64,000 nucleotides of DNA from contig JASANG010003910.1 in NCBI GenBank assembly GCA_030248215.1, positions 310,001 through 374,000 of the forward strand, written 5' to 3'. The notes below the pieces were generated by a model. The model was not told the DNA's origin. It saw only the letters and a list, made by a program, of their open reading frames with translations, and did no database searches. This document shows positions 1 to 12,488 of the stretch, piece by piece. This DNA comes from Enoplolaimus lenunculus (Eukaryota; Nematoda; Enoplea; Enoplida; Thoracostomopsidae). A program made the translations under genes and the position numbers. Positions within the stretch are counted from its first letter, which is position 1. Every line of letters begins with the position of its first letter.

Positions 1-889
1 CTTAAAAAATGATGTCTATATACTGAGACGCACTTACAGATTGACAAAATTCTCGTAAGTTTGCAGTTTTGCCTATGAGTCCGTACTACCAGTGAATATG
101 ATGCTTTTGTTTTCTGGAACTAATGCATTTGTTTCAACGCGACAGCTAGTGGTCCCTTAAAACATTTTAAAAAGGCATTTTAAGTGCTACCGCCATCATC
201 TAAACATCTTTGAAGTTACAGTGCTGTTTTGCACGCCAGTGTGCGTTATCCACCAGAGCATTAACCACAACCCAGCACTGCAAAATCCCATTCATTTTCC
301 CTTCTGTGCTGAAACATAAAACATAAAGTTGTGGCTCCCTTAAACGACAAGACTCTTGAAGGTCACTCCGTGAATACTCGGTAACTCAAACGCCACATAG
401 GTTCTACAATATATCGCACATAACTCTCTAAATATCTTATCTCACAACCTCAGTACAGTATCGCCACCCTAAACCTTCACATCGCGTGCAACTATGAAAA
501 ATAACTAATCAAAACCGATACCTGTAGAAATAATAAAACCCACAATACTTACACCGCTAAAGCCGTCAGGCAGCAACTCCCTCCATGTACACCTGATCCT
601 TCAATACCATCTCGCACTGAGCTTACGCTTTCGCGAACAGAAAGGTTAACTGGTTTCTTGAAATTTTTTAAGAATTTTTCGAATTCTTTCAAAAATAGTT
701 CAAGACAATTAAATTTGCCAAAAAACTAGTTTTTTCTACAAATTTTGACTTTTAGTTTCGCTTAAAATCCACACAAAAAAACCAATTCGTCTTAAAACCT
801 AAGTTTTAGGCTAAAATAGAAACTATAAAAACGTCTCAAAAATCTAAAGTGAGTACTTTATTTTGAAAACAAAGGAACAATCGAACATG
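1..889. other. Gene-free stretch
   Basis: AT-rich, no conserved frame, no inverted-repeat element recognised; short TTTCAAAAAT-type repeats at 650-830. Confidence 0.5.
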
Positions 890-1375
890 ACTGAGAAAAT
901 TGGAGTTTTTAAATTTTCTACTTTTCCTGTTTTCTAAACAAACTTACGGTTCCAAATTTATCTACCTAACCAAGGAACACCTATGCGTTTGAATTTTCCA
1001 CGTTTCTCATTTTCCAAACAAAACCTTCGTTTAAGATTTTCCCTACCAACAAGGGGAAATCTGGGCGTAAAAGTTTTCCACTTATTCCGTTTTCCGAACC
1101 CGCTTACACCTCTAAATTTCCCTACCAACCAAAAGGAATCATATACCCATGCTTAAATTTTCCACTTTTCCGCTTTTGCCGTTTTCCGCACCGAACCACT
1201 CATCGCAATTCACCAGCCAGACCAACCAACTGTTCTTGCCCTATCAAACCTGGAGAAAACCTATACGTTTGACTTTTCCGATTTTCCCGGTTTCCGAACC
1301 TCGCCTATTTTCGCTTCTGTTGCACTCACGGTGCGCGAAAGTTTTTCTACCAACCAAAAAGAATGACTCAAATCG
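890..1375. repeat. Degenerate tandem repeat, units of about 80-115 bp
   Basis: About five units share TTTTCCACTTTTCC...GTTTTCCGAAC and AAATTTCCCTACCAACC. Divergence is high, so it is old. A 79-codon frame at 1149 is a by-product. Confidence 0.65.
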
Positions 1376-1399
1376 ATCTTGGACTTAATACGTCAGATC

Positions 1400-2740
1400 G
1401 GCGACTTCACTTTACGGTCGGAATGTTCGATGAAATTGAACCTGCCTGAGGAGCTTAAACTATCTCACTGCAAAACTACAACTGAAGCTAGAGATTTCGG
1501 TATCAACGACAATTCGTCGACCGACGACACGTCGACCGACAACTTGTAATCAGCGCTCGCGATTTTGAGGGAAGGACCCATCCCTGTCGGCCCGGCACTG
1601 GGTTTTAGAACGCTGTTGAGCGACAAGATGGCGGGCGCTGAATTGTCGTCGATTCGAAAACTTCACCCGCCGTTCATTACCTGGCTACACAGTATCCGGT
1701 GTAAAAACCATACACTTTAAATCAGAACTGGAAAACTTTAAGTAAAGGGTCGACTTAAGTCATAACTCTGCAACTCCGTTCAAACAGCGATTTTCGATTG
1801 ATTATACACTAGAATACATTGCTCTTCTTCGTATGTGAAAGTAAAACTTCTCTCGAACTGTCAGTTTGATAATTTTCGCAATCAAATCTAAAAGTAGTGA
1901 AAAATACCGATTTGGCGCCCGCCTCCCACTAGAACCACATCATCACCACACTGTGTAGTATAGCACTTTATTATGCCAGTTTTACTGCCACCATCTGGTT
2001 GACTTGATCTTTTCTGGATGCTTTTGGAAGGGTGAACGGATATTTTCTCATGTTAATTCTGCCGCAATGTTGTCGACGCACAACCGACAAGACAACCGGC
2101 ATTAAAAGTGTACCGACATTTCTATAAACCCGTAATTTTGATGCTTGAATATGTATGTCGTGTCTCGAGCGTCTTGTTTTCTTTGCAACTTTGCTGACCA
2201 AACAGTAAATAATTGTTGTTCAATGTATCTCAAGCCACTACTGAAGTAAAACGTTCAACCAATAGCATCATTTGTACCACCGCTTATACAGAAACAGCCC
2301 TGCTACTACCACCGTACCTTTTAGGTATAACTGTTCGGCACACTTGAAACAAAATGTCGGCTCAGACGTGTTTGAGCCGTTTGAGGCATGGTAAACGCAC
2401 GCTTCAGCGTGCCTTAACCGTGCCTCAACTGTGCCGACGGTTATAGCGCACGACTATGACCGTACGCGGATGGAAGACAAAAACTTTTATTTACATAAAA
2501 TAGGCCTTCGCACCAGGTTTATAGCCTGTACTGTGTCATTTTATATATACTACATCACACGTGTAAATTTTTCAGACTGCAGGGTATAAATTAAAGTTAT
2601 TACTCCCCTGGTGGCCAGTGTACACTTTACTCAACTGCCGTTTCAAAATCCCACCGTCCCAGCTAATAATTAATAGCTATTGTTTGTGGTGGCATTTTGG
2701 GATTTTGACATTTAACGATTTTGTAATTTGAATAGAATTT
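1400..2740. other. Gene-free stretch
   Basis: Nothing firm. GTCGACC/GTCGTCG words cluster at 1505-1670 (also near 5800-5870), possibly an old repeat. A 76-codon basic frame on the minus strand (1971-2201) has no recognisable match. Confidence 0.45.
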
Positions 2741-3008
2741 ATTTAAAGCAGGGCTTATAGGCTTAAGCTAATGTTTAGTATTGGGCAATCCTTAATCTCA
2801 AGATTAGGTTTACGATTAGGCAAGGCTTCGTTTTAGGTTTAGAATTAGATATTTACACGTAGGATCTGACGTAAAGCTTCGATATAGAGGCCTAATAAAA
2901 CTAACACTTTGAATTAGGCTACAGCTTAGGCATATTTTATGCTTAGGCTTATGCTTATGCTTACGCTTAGGCTTGGGCTTAAATTTAGGATTAGGTGTAT
3001 AGGACTTA
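2741..3008. repeat. Degenerate TTAGGC/TTAGG-rich stretch beside the 3.0-kb element
   Basis: Clusters such as cttaggcttatgcttatg and gcttaggcttgggctt alternate with non-repeat DNA and directly abut the 3010 element. It could be an older nested copy of the same family that has lost its ends. Confidence 0.55.
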
Positions 3009-3009
3009 G

Positions 3010-3222
3010 GGCCCATATAAAGATCAGGGGCGGAACGTTTTTCTGTGGGACTGCAATAGAGTAAGCGTCAGCTCTAGACTAATTTTTTGCTCGGCTTAGG
3101 CTTAGCTTTAGGCTTAGGTTTAGGAATATGCTCATTCTTACGCTTAGGCTAAGGCTTAGGCTTAGTCTTAGGCTTAAGAATATGCTTATAATACTGTTCC
3201 ACCCATGTTCTTTACAATGGCC
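3010..3222 (-). mobile_element. TTAGGC-core MITE (family TC), copy at 3.0 kb
   Basis: Family description. Inverted ends are GGCCCATGTATAGAACAGG then GCCGGAACAG, or GGGGCGGAACG. The left part is followed by TAGTATAAGCATATTCC, then a variable array of TAAGCC with point changes, then AAAAAATTAGTCTAAAGC, a short AT-rich spacer and the other end. The plus orientation used here reads TAAGCC on the top strand. This copy is inverted (TTAGGC on top). Its flanks GGACTTAG and GGCCTTAG agree at 7 of 8 bases, an 8-bp target duplication. It has no coding capacity, so it needs a transposase from elsewhere; 8-bp duplications suggest hAT or Merlin-type enzymes. Confidence 0.85.
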
Positions 3223-3234
3223 GGCCTTAGGAGC

Positions 3235-3560
3235 ATTCCACCGCGGACAATGTCTCAAAATTCAAAATCCCATTTACGACAAATATCAAGAAATTCCAAA
3301 ATCCCAAAAAAACCACCTTGGACCACATCCCGAAATCCCAAAATTTCACCTTCGACCATGTCACAAAGTTCCTAAATCCCAAAATACCACCTTCAAACAT
3401 ATATTAAAGTTTCAAAATCACACCCTCGACCATTTCCCAAAATCCCACCTTCGACTATATCCCGACATCCCAGAATCCCAAAGACACCTTCGACTACATC
3501 CCAAAATCTCAAAATCCCACCGTCGATATATCCCAAAATCTCACCTTCGATTCTAACCGT
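3235..3560. repeat. Degenerate minisatellite, about 31-35 bp unit
   Basis: Units read CACCTTCGACCACATCCC then AAAATCCCAAAATC. About nine units follow directly after the 3010 element. Its long open frame is a result of the repeat, not a gene. Confidence 0.8.
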
Positions 3561-4072
3561 CTTTCTGGGGCCTAGACTTTCTTCGATAGCCCCTTAGCAA
3601 ATAAGTTACTATAGAAGTCTCTGCAAACAATATCTAAACAGTAGACATCGTGTCAACTTGGTATAACCCAGCGACCGGCGAATGTCGCGCAACCTTAATG
3701 AGTGACACTCAACTACATCGATGATAGATCGCTCTGTATAGGACAATCGTAAAACAGGTTTCCTAAAAATCTAATTCAGCTGAATTGAAATAGAATTTTG
3801 AAACAACCAAATCTATTTAATCGCCTGAATAATATTTTAAATCAGAATAGAATTTTAGTCAAACCGGTCAATGACCATGTAGAGTACCATTGTGCTATTT
3901 AATAGCATAAAATATCAATTTCAATTGACACTACTTATTTTATCACGTGACTGATATGGTCTCAAACAAGCAACGTTGCTCTATTTAGAGAGCTTTGTTT
4001 TGTAAATTGCCGACGTTGTTAATTTAAAATTATCAATTGTGCATATCGGTAACGAATAAGCATTTAATTGTA

Positions 4073-4346
4073 AAGCCCTATTCACACGTGAAAGTTTTTG
4101 CAGTGAGAACTTACAGCTGCCACTTTCACTTGCAAGTTTTTGCTCAAAATCCCATTCAAAAACCTTGCAGCTGCAAATAACTCATTAAAAATCGTAGCTA
4201 GGAATTTAGCTTATATATATATGTGAACAAACTTCACTGAATTTATTGGAGCCGTTTTCTCATCGGCTGATAAAAAATGCAAGTTCTGCGCGCAATTTCC
4301 AGCTGCAAGTTCTCGCAGCAAAAACTTACGAGTGTGAATAGGGCTT
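4073..4346. mobile_element. MITE with AAGCCCTATTCACAC ends
   Basis: Inverted ends of about 30 bp (AAGCCCTATTCACACG, GAAAGTTTTTGC), flanked by TA on both sides. Arms share GCAAGTTTTTGC and CAGCTGCAAG modules. Confidence 0.85.
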
Positions 4347-4546
4347 TAAGCGCAGACTTGATAGCTTAGAAATACTGACAGGATTTTGGGACATTAAAAG
4401 CGTTAGATATGATGGTTTCTGTACCCTGCTAAGAAAATTAAAGGAAACAGCGGTGTGTATATACCACGAGAAGTTCCATAAAGTCACTGCGAGAAGCACT
4501 CAAAATAAAGGAATGTTGACATTTTTTGGATTAAACGACACACCTA

Positions 4547-4689
4547 CTGTAATAACCCGAATAAGAGGGGGGCAGATATACACTTTACGGACTGTTATAT
4601 ATTTTTAACATGCCCTCCGCCGCCGGGGGAGGTCCCCTCTAAAGAGGTTAAATAAATATTAGCCCCCCCTCTTATTCGGCTCACTACAG
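4547..4689. mobile_element. CTGTAGTGACCC-family MITE, short copy
   Basis: Family description. The ends are CTGTAGTGACCCGAATAAG then AGGGGGG, inverted, with TA on both sides (Tc1/mariner-like). Full copies are about 395-470 bp and contain GTCCGTATCCCTAATAAGAG, CCTAAACCCTAATTAGAG and a TAACCTTGCATTATCGCTC segment. This copy keeps the two ends and only a short centre. Confidence 0.85.
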
Positions 4690-4789
4690 TATAGGAGTAT
4701 ACGCGGTGCCAAGCAAAACACTGCCAACGCATGATTGTTTTGTACTAGAACAAAATTAATTCTTCACTTCAAAATATCGTAATGCCAAA

Positions 4790-4984
4790 CAGGGCTGGAG
4801 CAGATAGGGGGTGGGGGCTTCCCCCAAACTCCAGGGTCGAGCCCCTTGATTTGCGAGCGAGAAGCCATACGCATTTTAAAACTACAGCGGTTTTTGTTTT
4901 AACCGGTTTGGGAGGGGTCCCTTTTAGAGGTGGGGCCATTGCGAAATGGGGAGCATGGGGGGTGACTGCTCCGGTCCTGCCCTG
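4790..4984. mobile_element. hAT-type MITE with perfect 8-bp target duplication
   Basis: ATGCCAAA flanks both sides (4782-4789, 4985-4992). The ends are CAGGGCTGGAGCAG and the complement of CTGCTCCGGTCCTGCCCTG. CAGGG ends with 8-bp duplications are the hAT signature. The GC-rich interior has no coding function; its open frames are incidental. Confidence 0.9.
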
Positions 4985-4999
4985 ATGCCAAAGACATCT

Positions 5000-6240
5000 C
5001 TAGTGTTATAGTTAATTAGATAATAATTTTCAAGTGTTAATTATTTTTAAATTTCAAATCAAGCAGTGCTACAAATCTTGAAATATACATTTTGTTTCAT
5101 ATCTCGGCGGCGAGAAATAAATTCGCTCTGAAGATCACTTGACACTGAAAAATGTAATGTAATGCAATATTGCGTTCATTATGCGAAGTTCACATCGCAT
5201 AGTATTCAAAAGTCAACAAGGGTGCAGCGAGCGAAACGACCTGGACAAGTCAACTGTATTCGCGTGAGAAATGTTTTTGTAAGAGGTTTTCGATTCAGTT
5301 GCGTTCAATTGAAGTGCTAACTTAACGCTGCTAATTGCAGTTTTTAGGTGTAAAGTTTACGGATATAAAAGTTACCGTTGAACGACCATTCATTTTGCAT
5401 ACTCAAGTTTTTTGTAGAATTAGAGATGTATAGCATTTTAAGCGTTCATTAAGTAACGATATCGATGTTGAACCAATTTTTCATTCGTTGGTGACGCAAA
5501 ATTCAAGCATTAAAATGACAAAGGCGTCGCAGAATATTCACGGATTGGATTCTACCGGTACTGTTAAACGGAACAAATTGTAAGAAAGCAAATACAGCTT
5601 ACACAAGTGCAGGAATAATTGGGTCGGCGGCATGTGTCTCCACCAATAGTGGCCAACGGAAGCGCACCACGGGGCACTATAATGTATCCACGATGACGTT
5701 TACACGCAAAAAGGTCGGCTGGTTTGTTCGCTAGCTACGTAATTTTTTACTCGGATATGCAACTGACTGTAAACCAGCTTAACGCAAACTATGTAGGCGG
5801 AATCGGCGACATTTTGTCGCCCGACAACTAGACAACTGACAGTGTCCTTAGTTTAGGGCCGAAACCTGAGGATCAGCGACAAGATACTTGGTGCCTCCCG
5901 GAAAAATATATTGTTTCTACGCCCTTAGGCTTACGGATGTGACATTTCAAAGCACAATTTCCTCCATATCCATAAATATTTAAAAATTTGCATTAGTGAT
6001 CCGGTGTAAAATGTTAAAATTGCAAAAATATATATCAATGATTAGCAAGAACTATTTGATTACGTTGTTATCCCTAAGTACAGTTAATTATGTAACAATG
6101 TGTAAAATATTAGTTTTCACTAATCTTCTTACTGTTCTGATTTGGAGTCATGCAGAGATTCACACTCGTTAACAGTGATTTATTTAGCTTTTAAGTGTCA
6201 TTTGTTCAAGTGGGAGTTTAATAAATATAGTTGTTTATAG
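5000..6240. other. Gene-free stretch
   Basis: No coding frame, tandem array or element ends were recognised. Confidence 0.5.
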
Positions 6241-6247
6241 GCATTTT

Positions 6248-6456
6248 GGCCAACGTAAAAAGAACAGGAGAGGAACAGTGTTATAAGCATATTCCTAAGC
6301 CTAACCCTAAGCGTAAGCCTAAGCCTAAGCGTAAGAATAAGTTTATTCCTAAGCCTTAAAGCCTAATCCTAAGCCATCAAAAAATTAGTCTAAAGCTTAA
6401 GCTTATTCTATGCTAGTCCCACAGAAAAACGTTCCGCCCTGATCTATGCACAGGCC
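6248..6456 (+). mobile_element. TC-family MITE with perfect 8-bp target duplication
   Basis: The ends are GGCCAACGTAAAAAGAACAG and the complement of GTTCCGCCCTGATCTATG. It is flanked on both sides by GGCATTTT. Two TAAGCC blocks are separated by GTAAGAATAAG. Confidence 0.9.
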
Positions 6457-6810
6457 GGCATTTTTCACATGGCATACACCAACTTGTGTCCGCTTAGGCT
6501 TAAATTAGGTTTAGGCTTTAAAGCTATCGTGTTCAAGCTAACAGGGAACGCATTCCTGTGCGTTCACCCGTGCCACGTTTGATCCTAATATTTGAGTCTT
6601 CCATCAACTTCACATTACTGCAGTCAATTCCAGCATCGAATTAAACGTTTTCAGTAAATACATTACACGCAAGCTGTGTTGCTCGCGGCTGGTTAGCTTG
6701 GTTGAGGTAAAATTGTTGCAACTCAACTCCAACCAGATATATTAGTTGTCGGTTTACAAAAACCTTTATCTGCAAAACTTTAGTACAACTATAGGCATTC
6801 AATCAATCTT

Positions 6811-7050
6811 AAAGTTGAAACGCTCCAAATACGTGTTTTTGGCAGCGTTCTAGCCGATTTTCTATATTATTTAAGCTGAAACGCTCTGAATACGTGTTTT
6901 AGGCAGCGTTCCAATCGATTTTCTATGTTATTAAAGCTGAACCGCTCCAAATACGTGTTTTAAGCAGCGTTCCAGCCGATTTTTTATATTATTTAACCTG
7001 AAACGCTCCAAATGCGTTTGTTAGGCAGCGTTCCAGCCGATTTTTATATA
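6811..7050. repeat. 61-bp tandem repeat, about 3.9 units
   Basis: Each unit reads AAGCTGAAACGCTCC, AAATACGTGTTTTAGGCAGC, GTTCCAGCCGATTTTC. Unit starts are 6811, 6872, 6933 and 6994; units differ at a few positions. Confidence 0.92.
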
Positions 7051-7363
7051 CATACGTGGTACACAAATTAGTTAGGAAAACGCCGGGGTTTGCAACCACT
7101 TTGATTGGTTATATTGAAACGTAAAAGTAACTAAATATTATATTTTTCAAAATATATAACTTACGGCTGAAACTTTATTCGCGCCATTAAGTCTGTTTTC
7201 AAAGTCAGATAAATGACAAATTTCACTGTAAAGAGATAACATCACATACGGCGTTTCCCTTCTCAAGCACAATCATCATTAATCAAGGATTGAATAGATG
7301 GTGTGAAATGTAGAGGTGTTAAAAGGTTAACCGACAAAGGTGTCGTTTCTTCAACACCGGCTA

Positions 7364-7525
7364 CACTGCAAAAAATCGTGAGTCAAACTGACTCTATCCG
7401 AAATAGGCTTGTCGGGACTGCACAAATTGAGTCAAAATTCGTCTTCGCCAGTGTCAAATTCGATTCACCGAGTCGCACGTTTGACTCTGGCAGAGTCGAA
7501 TTGGACTCACCGTTTTTTTGCAGTG
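7364..7525. mobile_element. Fold-back GAGTC MITE, copy 1
   Basis: Family description. It is nearly palindromic over 160-215 bp. The ends are CACTGCAAAAAATGGTGAG, then GTCAAATTGACTCTCTCC, GAAATAGGCTCTACGGG, and a centre with repeated GAGTC/GACTC in both directions. Copies are flanked by TA, as for Tc1/mariner-type targets. It has no coding capacity. This copy is flanked by TA on both sides and has a shortened right half. Confidence 0.85.
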
Positions 7526-7553
7526 TATGAACGATTCAACTTGATTAAGCATA

Positions 7554-8021
7554 CTGTATTGGCCCGAATAAAAGGGGGTGGGGTAATAAGAGGAGGGTCC
7601 CCATTCTGAATCCCCATGTCCCCATTTTGAATCTCCATCAATAGAAGTCCGTATCCCTAATAAGAGTCTGTAAGCGGATAGAATCCCTAAACCCTAATTA
7701 GAGTCCATAAATTACAATTATCCCAAATTGTAGCGCAAAAATGACTCCAGGACCAAATAAAGTTGAGTTCGAAACTTTAAAGTGTACTTAAGTTTTGAAA
7801 GTATTAATCCAAAGTATAACCTTGCAATATCGCTCAAGCTTTTGATGCAAGGCATAAAACATTTAGTTCAACAGATAGTTGCAATACTGAATATATCAGT
7901 AACGAAGAACGGCGGAGGGCGGGTTAAAATAAATAACAGTCCGTAACAGAATAACAAGGGGGGGTACCCTCTGGAGACGCCAAATAAATATCAGTCCCCC
8001 CTCTTATTCGGGTCACTACAG
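7554..8021 (+). mobile_element. CTGTAGTGACCC-family MITE, full length
   Basis: It runs from TA-CTGTATTGGCCCG to the complement end GGGTCACTACAG. It has a second GGTAATAAGAGGAGGG just inside the left end. Confidence 0.88.
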
Positions 8022-9399
8022 TGCGCAATTAGCAAAATTAAACCTGAGATCTTGTTTACTTCTTCACTAAGTCACTACGGGAAATACAAGAATTGATATG
8101 TTTTGGCAGGCTTTGATTCACAAGAACTTTGTTTTTATACTTTTGCGCAATCTAAAAACGTTAGTATTAATGATATTTTCTTAAACGTCTAAATTTTTGC
8201 AGAAAAACAAATTTTTTTCCAAGTCGGAGGTGGGTTTTACTGTTTATAATAATTAAATGATTTTAGAAAAAATTGACTATTTACAGCTACTGTCTAATCA
8301 AGCATTTTAGAGCGGAAAAGATCGTATTACATAGTCTCCTCCGATCAAATACTAACATTTAATTTAATGATAAGGTTGCAGTCCGGAGGTTTGTGTATTT
8401 AATAACGCTCGCTATACGATTAAATCTAACATTGTTGAATCTTTTGCAAAGCTGAAATTTATTTATTACCAGCGAACACTTTGGTTTACTAAAAATATAA
8501 CGCTGGCCATATTTGTTTAACAGGAATCACAACCAAATTTTTGTATTATGATACAGTATTCAAATTGCATTCGGCTTCTCGTTCACTTCGCTTGCACTCG
8601 AAATAATATTTCTGATATTTAAGAAAAAATTTCGTATACTTAAGAAATATAATTAGCAAGGTGCACTTGAAAACTATTTCTGATATATATAACAGAAAAG
8701 TTTTCAAAAAAAGTTTTGAAATAAAGTCCGAAAATAAACGGTTTCCAGTTTATTTTGAGACAAATTGTGTTAAATATCAGGAACACTTTTCAGCTTTGCC
8801 ACAGAAAATGCTTTCCGAATAAAAGTTCAGAAATACTTTTTTGTGTATGCGAGTGTTTACACTGTTTATATATCGTCATAGTGAAAAGTTTCTGGGTTTG
8901 CCACTGCAAGTAGATATATGTCCTTTTATAGGTGCTAATGTGCTTGTTACACGTTGTTTTGTTTAAATACTCTCAATGTACAGCGTTTAATTTTGACCGA
9001 CGGGTGTCACACCTGGTTTAATATAAATCTAATAGTTAATTAGGTAACAAAAACTAAAATATCAATAACCTCATTATTCTCGGCTCATCAAAACGACATT
9101 TATTCCGGTGATTATAACGTGAAGAATAAGTTTCACGCTGCGAAACGAGATGTATTACTACCATGATTTAACGCTTGTTTTAATGTCACGTTGTAATTTA
9201 TAATAATCGATAAAATATCTTACAAATGCGTTGCGTTTATTTTTCAAATTATGTGATTTTAAAGTTTAAAACGTACCTACGGGTGATTTTGGTTTGAAAC
9301 CGAAAATTGTTTTGATAATTTTTGGTATTGAATTTATATTTTTTCGACTGTGAGTTTTGAATGTTTCACTTCAAAATATTGATTCTCTGAGTCGCTATA
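8022..9399. other. Gene-free stretch
   Basis: AT-rich; some TTTCTGATAT and TTTTGAAA words repeat at 8600-8840 but no bounded element is visible. Confidence 0.5.
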
Positions 9400-9605
9400 C
9401 TGCAAAAAATGGTGAGTGAAATTGACTCTCTCCGAAACAGGCTCTGCAGGTCTACACAAACTGAGTCAAATTCGACTCCGCCAGAGTCAATCGTGCGAGT
9501 CAGTGAGTCGAATTTGACTCTGGTCGAGTCGAATTTGGCTCATATTGCGTAGTACAGTAGAGCCTATTTCGGGGAGACTTAATTTGACTCGCCACTTTTT
9601 GTAGT
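9400..9605. mobile_element. Fold-back GAGTC MITE, copy 2
   Basis: TA flanks it on the left; the right end is TTTTTGTAG followed by TATA. The centre has GAGTCAGTGAGTCG. Confidence 0.85.
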
Positions 9606-10667
9606 ATATAATTTTCAAACGTCCAGGATAAAAAGTGTTTCATATTTTATAGTCGTCTGCAGGTGCCATTTTTGATCGAACGTTTTGCTAAAACTTGGAA
9701 TGCGATACTTCTGGTGCTAGCATCAGACTTCTAGAAAGGCTAAATACGGGATAACTTAAAGCTTATTAACCAGTGAGTACTCTAATTAACGCTATGAGAA
9801 TAGAAAGCCTTGATATCTATTGAGACTTTTATTATTAATATTCGCCGCTCGCACTGAGTAAAAATTATCTTACAAGTCGAGTTTAAACAATAACGTGGAA
9901 ATTTGTTCCATCAGCCAAGGTTTAGCTAAAGCCAAGCATTCTAGTCAACTTCATGAGCAGTTTTATGCAAATTTTAGCGTTTGAGGCAATTTTTTTCGCG
10001 TTCGCACAAGCGGTCAAGGATAAATGTGTATACCTCACATCTAGAAATATACCGCTTTACAGTTCAAAAGTCAATGAGTCGTATACTGATGTTGACTGAG
10101 GTTCAGAGCCGCACACGCAGGAACTGTTAGCAGAGGAAGCAAAAATTTCTCCAGGGAGTTGGGTCAAAAAACATTTTGTAAATTTTTTTTGTCAAAAAAT
10201 TTTCAGCCACGGCGGTGAAGATGCCTGTTGGCAAGTCAGGACGCCTATTCGCTCGCCCTGCGGTTGCGTCCATCCTGAGGTTGTTTGCAGAGATAAACAC
10301 TATGCAGTACGCACAAGTAGTATACGAGTACATTAATTTTAAACAGAAATGAAGCTGCCAAAATGACAAATATTTTATGAAACATCGACCTTTGAAGTAT
10401 TGAAATATAAAGTTGTTTTGTGCGTTGCCGCGCCGTTAAGTCTAGTTTAAAAATCAAGATAAATGAATATTTCTGTTACTGATAGTATCTCGGTTTGAAA
10501 TCGTTAAGCCATTTTAAAGTAATCGATAATTTATCAAACTGCATGATATACAGGAACTGTAGTTAAAACCATTTTTAGTGACTAAATTTCGGATGTTGTG
10601 AAACCAGACCGGAGAAAAATTTGGCTGTTAAAACTAGTCACCACTCTAAAATAAACATCGTTTACAC

Positions 10668-10857
10668 GGCCCATGTGAAGATCTGGGGCGGAATGTTTTT
10701 CTGTGGCACTAGAAAAGAGTACGCTTAAAGCTTTAGACTATTTTTTGCTTGGCTTAGGCTTAGGCTGAGGAATATGCTCATTCTTACACTTAGGCTTACG
10801 CTCTAGGCTTAGGAAAATGCTTATAATACTATTCCGCCCCTGTTCGTTACATTGGCC
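10668..10857 (-). mobile_element. TC-family MITE
   Basis: Inverted copy with a short TTAGGC core. Flanks GTTTACAC and GTTTATAG match at 6 of 8. Confidence 0.85.
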
Positions 10858-11271
10858 GTTTATAGACTCGGCACCTTGGAGGAAAATCTGAATTGATACT
10901 CATTGGGAGGAACTTCAATTAATGTCTTCGGGTGGACTTCAATTGATCCTGTCATCTTACGCGGAACAACATTGATCGATCAGTACCGTACAATTAGCTA
11001 ACCTTGAGGCTTTGTAGCATTTTTGCTAAATATGACGAATGATTCAAGTTTACTGTGTAAACTTACAGCTTTGAGCAGATAATTGATTAACAGAAATCTT
11101 TCTAAATGGGACATTAATATTTTTAGAGAAAACAAAAAAACCATTTTCAGAAAATATCGAAGTATATATAGCAAATAAACAAAATGTAGAAATCTTGAAG
11201 CATCTTTTTAAAAAATATTAGTCTGAAACTAAAAGCGTAGTAAGAATATTGTGCCCCAAAACTGTTGGCAT

Positions 11272-11510
11272 AACTAAGGAGTAGGATTAGGCTTAGATTT
11301 AGGAATATGCTTGCACTACTGTACACGGCGCTGTTCTATACATTGGCCCAGAATATGACTAGAGTAGTTTTGGCTACAATTTTAGAAAGCTCAATTAAGG
11401 CGTAGGATTAGGCTTAGACATAGGAACATGCTTATACTACGGTTACGGCCCTGTTCTATACATTGGCACAGAATATGACTAAAGTAGTTTTGGCTACAAT
11501 TTTAGAAATT
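11272..11510 (-). repeat. Two tandem copies of a truncated TC end plus unique flank
   Basis: A unit of about 120 bp occurs twice: gtaggattaggcttag, then the right end of the element (gttctatacattggc), then agaatatgactagagtag and ttttggctacaattttag. The unit joins element and non-element DNA, so it arose by local duplication after insertion. Confidence 0.85.
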
Positions 11511-12042
11511 TCGTTTCGTGAATTAAAAATGTAAGAATATAGTAGACAATTTTATTTAAATTATGGTCCATGACATGCAAATAAGAGACGACTTGCGTAA
11601 ATTATATAAATTTAATATAATCGAAAATACTTCGTCTTTAAAAATGGCGTCGGAAGCCAATTTCCTTCAATGATGATTTTCTGATGATTATTGTTGAATA
11701 GCGTCAACCGCCACGAGTCGTGCGCGTCGACTGTGTCATTTGAGTTTGTGCAATTTTATCGCGGTGTATTTTAATTAAAATTGAATTGTGAAAACTGAAA
11801 ACTGTCTGTTTAAAATGTTACAACTAAAACGGTTTGAACAAAATGATTCAATGGTTTAAGATAGATTTTAAAATTTGTACGAATTGAAAGTATTAAAATT
11901 TTGTTTCTAGTCTGTGATTCGTTGAGATTTATCGTAAAAACGAGAGTTTTTTCGGACCTGTTGAGTACTTTATTTTATTGAGACTACCAATAAAATTATT
12001 ACGACTGAAGTTTGTCACACTTTACTTATAAATAGCGTAATT

Positions 12043-12055
12043 GGGGGGGGGGGGG
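12043..12055 (+). repeat. Run of 13 G
   Basis: An uninterrupted G13 in otherwise AT-rich DNA, followed by CGCC; its length is also prone to sequencing error. Confidence 0.9.
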
Positions 12056-12274
12056 CGCCTGAACTCGTTCCACTGTTCAAAGAGTAACTCAAAAGATCAA
12101 GTGAAAAATTTTACCTTTAGTTGTAGCTGAAAACATTCATGTAAAAATAACTGCAATATAGCGCATGTATATATTGACAAGTATGACAAATATTGATTTC
12201 AAGCATTGGCTTAAAAATGGTTTATGGGTTCGCGTAACTGTCGTACCAGTAGACCTGTTGCAGGAACAAACATA

Positions 12275-12488
12275 CTTTGCAAAAAATGCTGAGTCAAATT
12301 GACTCTCTCCGAAATAGGCTTTTGCGGACTACACAAACTGAGTCAAAATTCGACTCCGTCAGAGTCGAATTCGACTCACTGAGTGTGTATCGAATTTGAC
12401 TCTACCAGAGTCGAATTCGATTCAGTTTATGTAGCCCGAACAGCCTTATTTCGAAAAGAGTCAATTTCACTCACCATGTTTTGCAGTG
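12275..12488. mobile_element. Fold-back GAGTC MITE, copy 3
   Basis: The left end is mutated (CTTTGCAAAAAATGC) with TA before it; the right end is TTTTGCAGTG without a TA after it. Confidence 0.85.

Noticed and set aside
2741-3222. TTAGGC tracts as a true chromosome end or a fused telomere
   Set aside because: Tracts are short, degenerate, in both orientations, and bounded by inverted ends with 8-bp target duplications at many sites.
3128-3556. 142-codon frame as a gene
   Set aside because: It reads through a TTAGGC element and a minisatellite; composition is repeat-derived.
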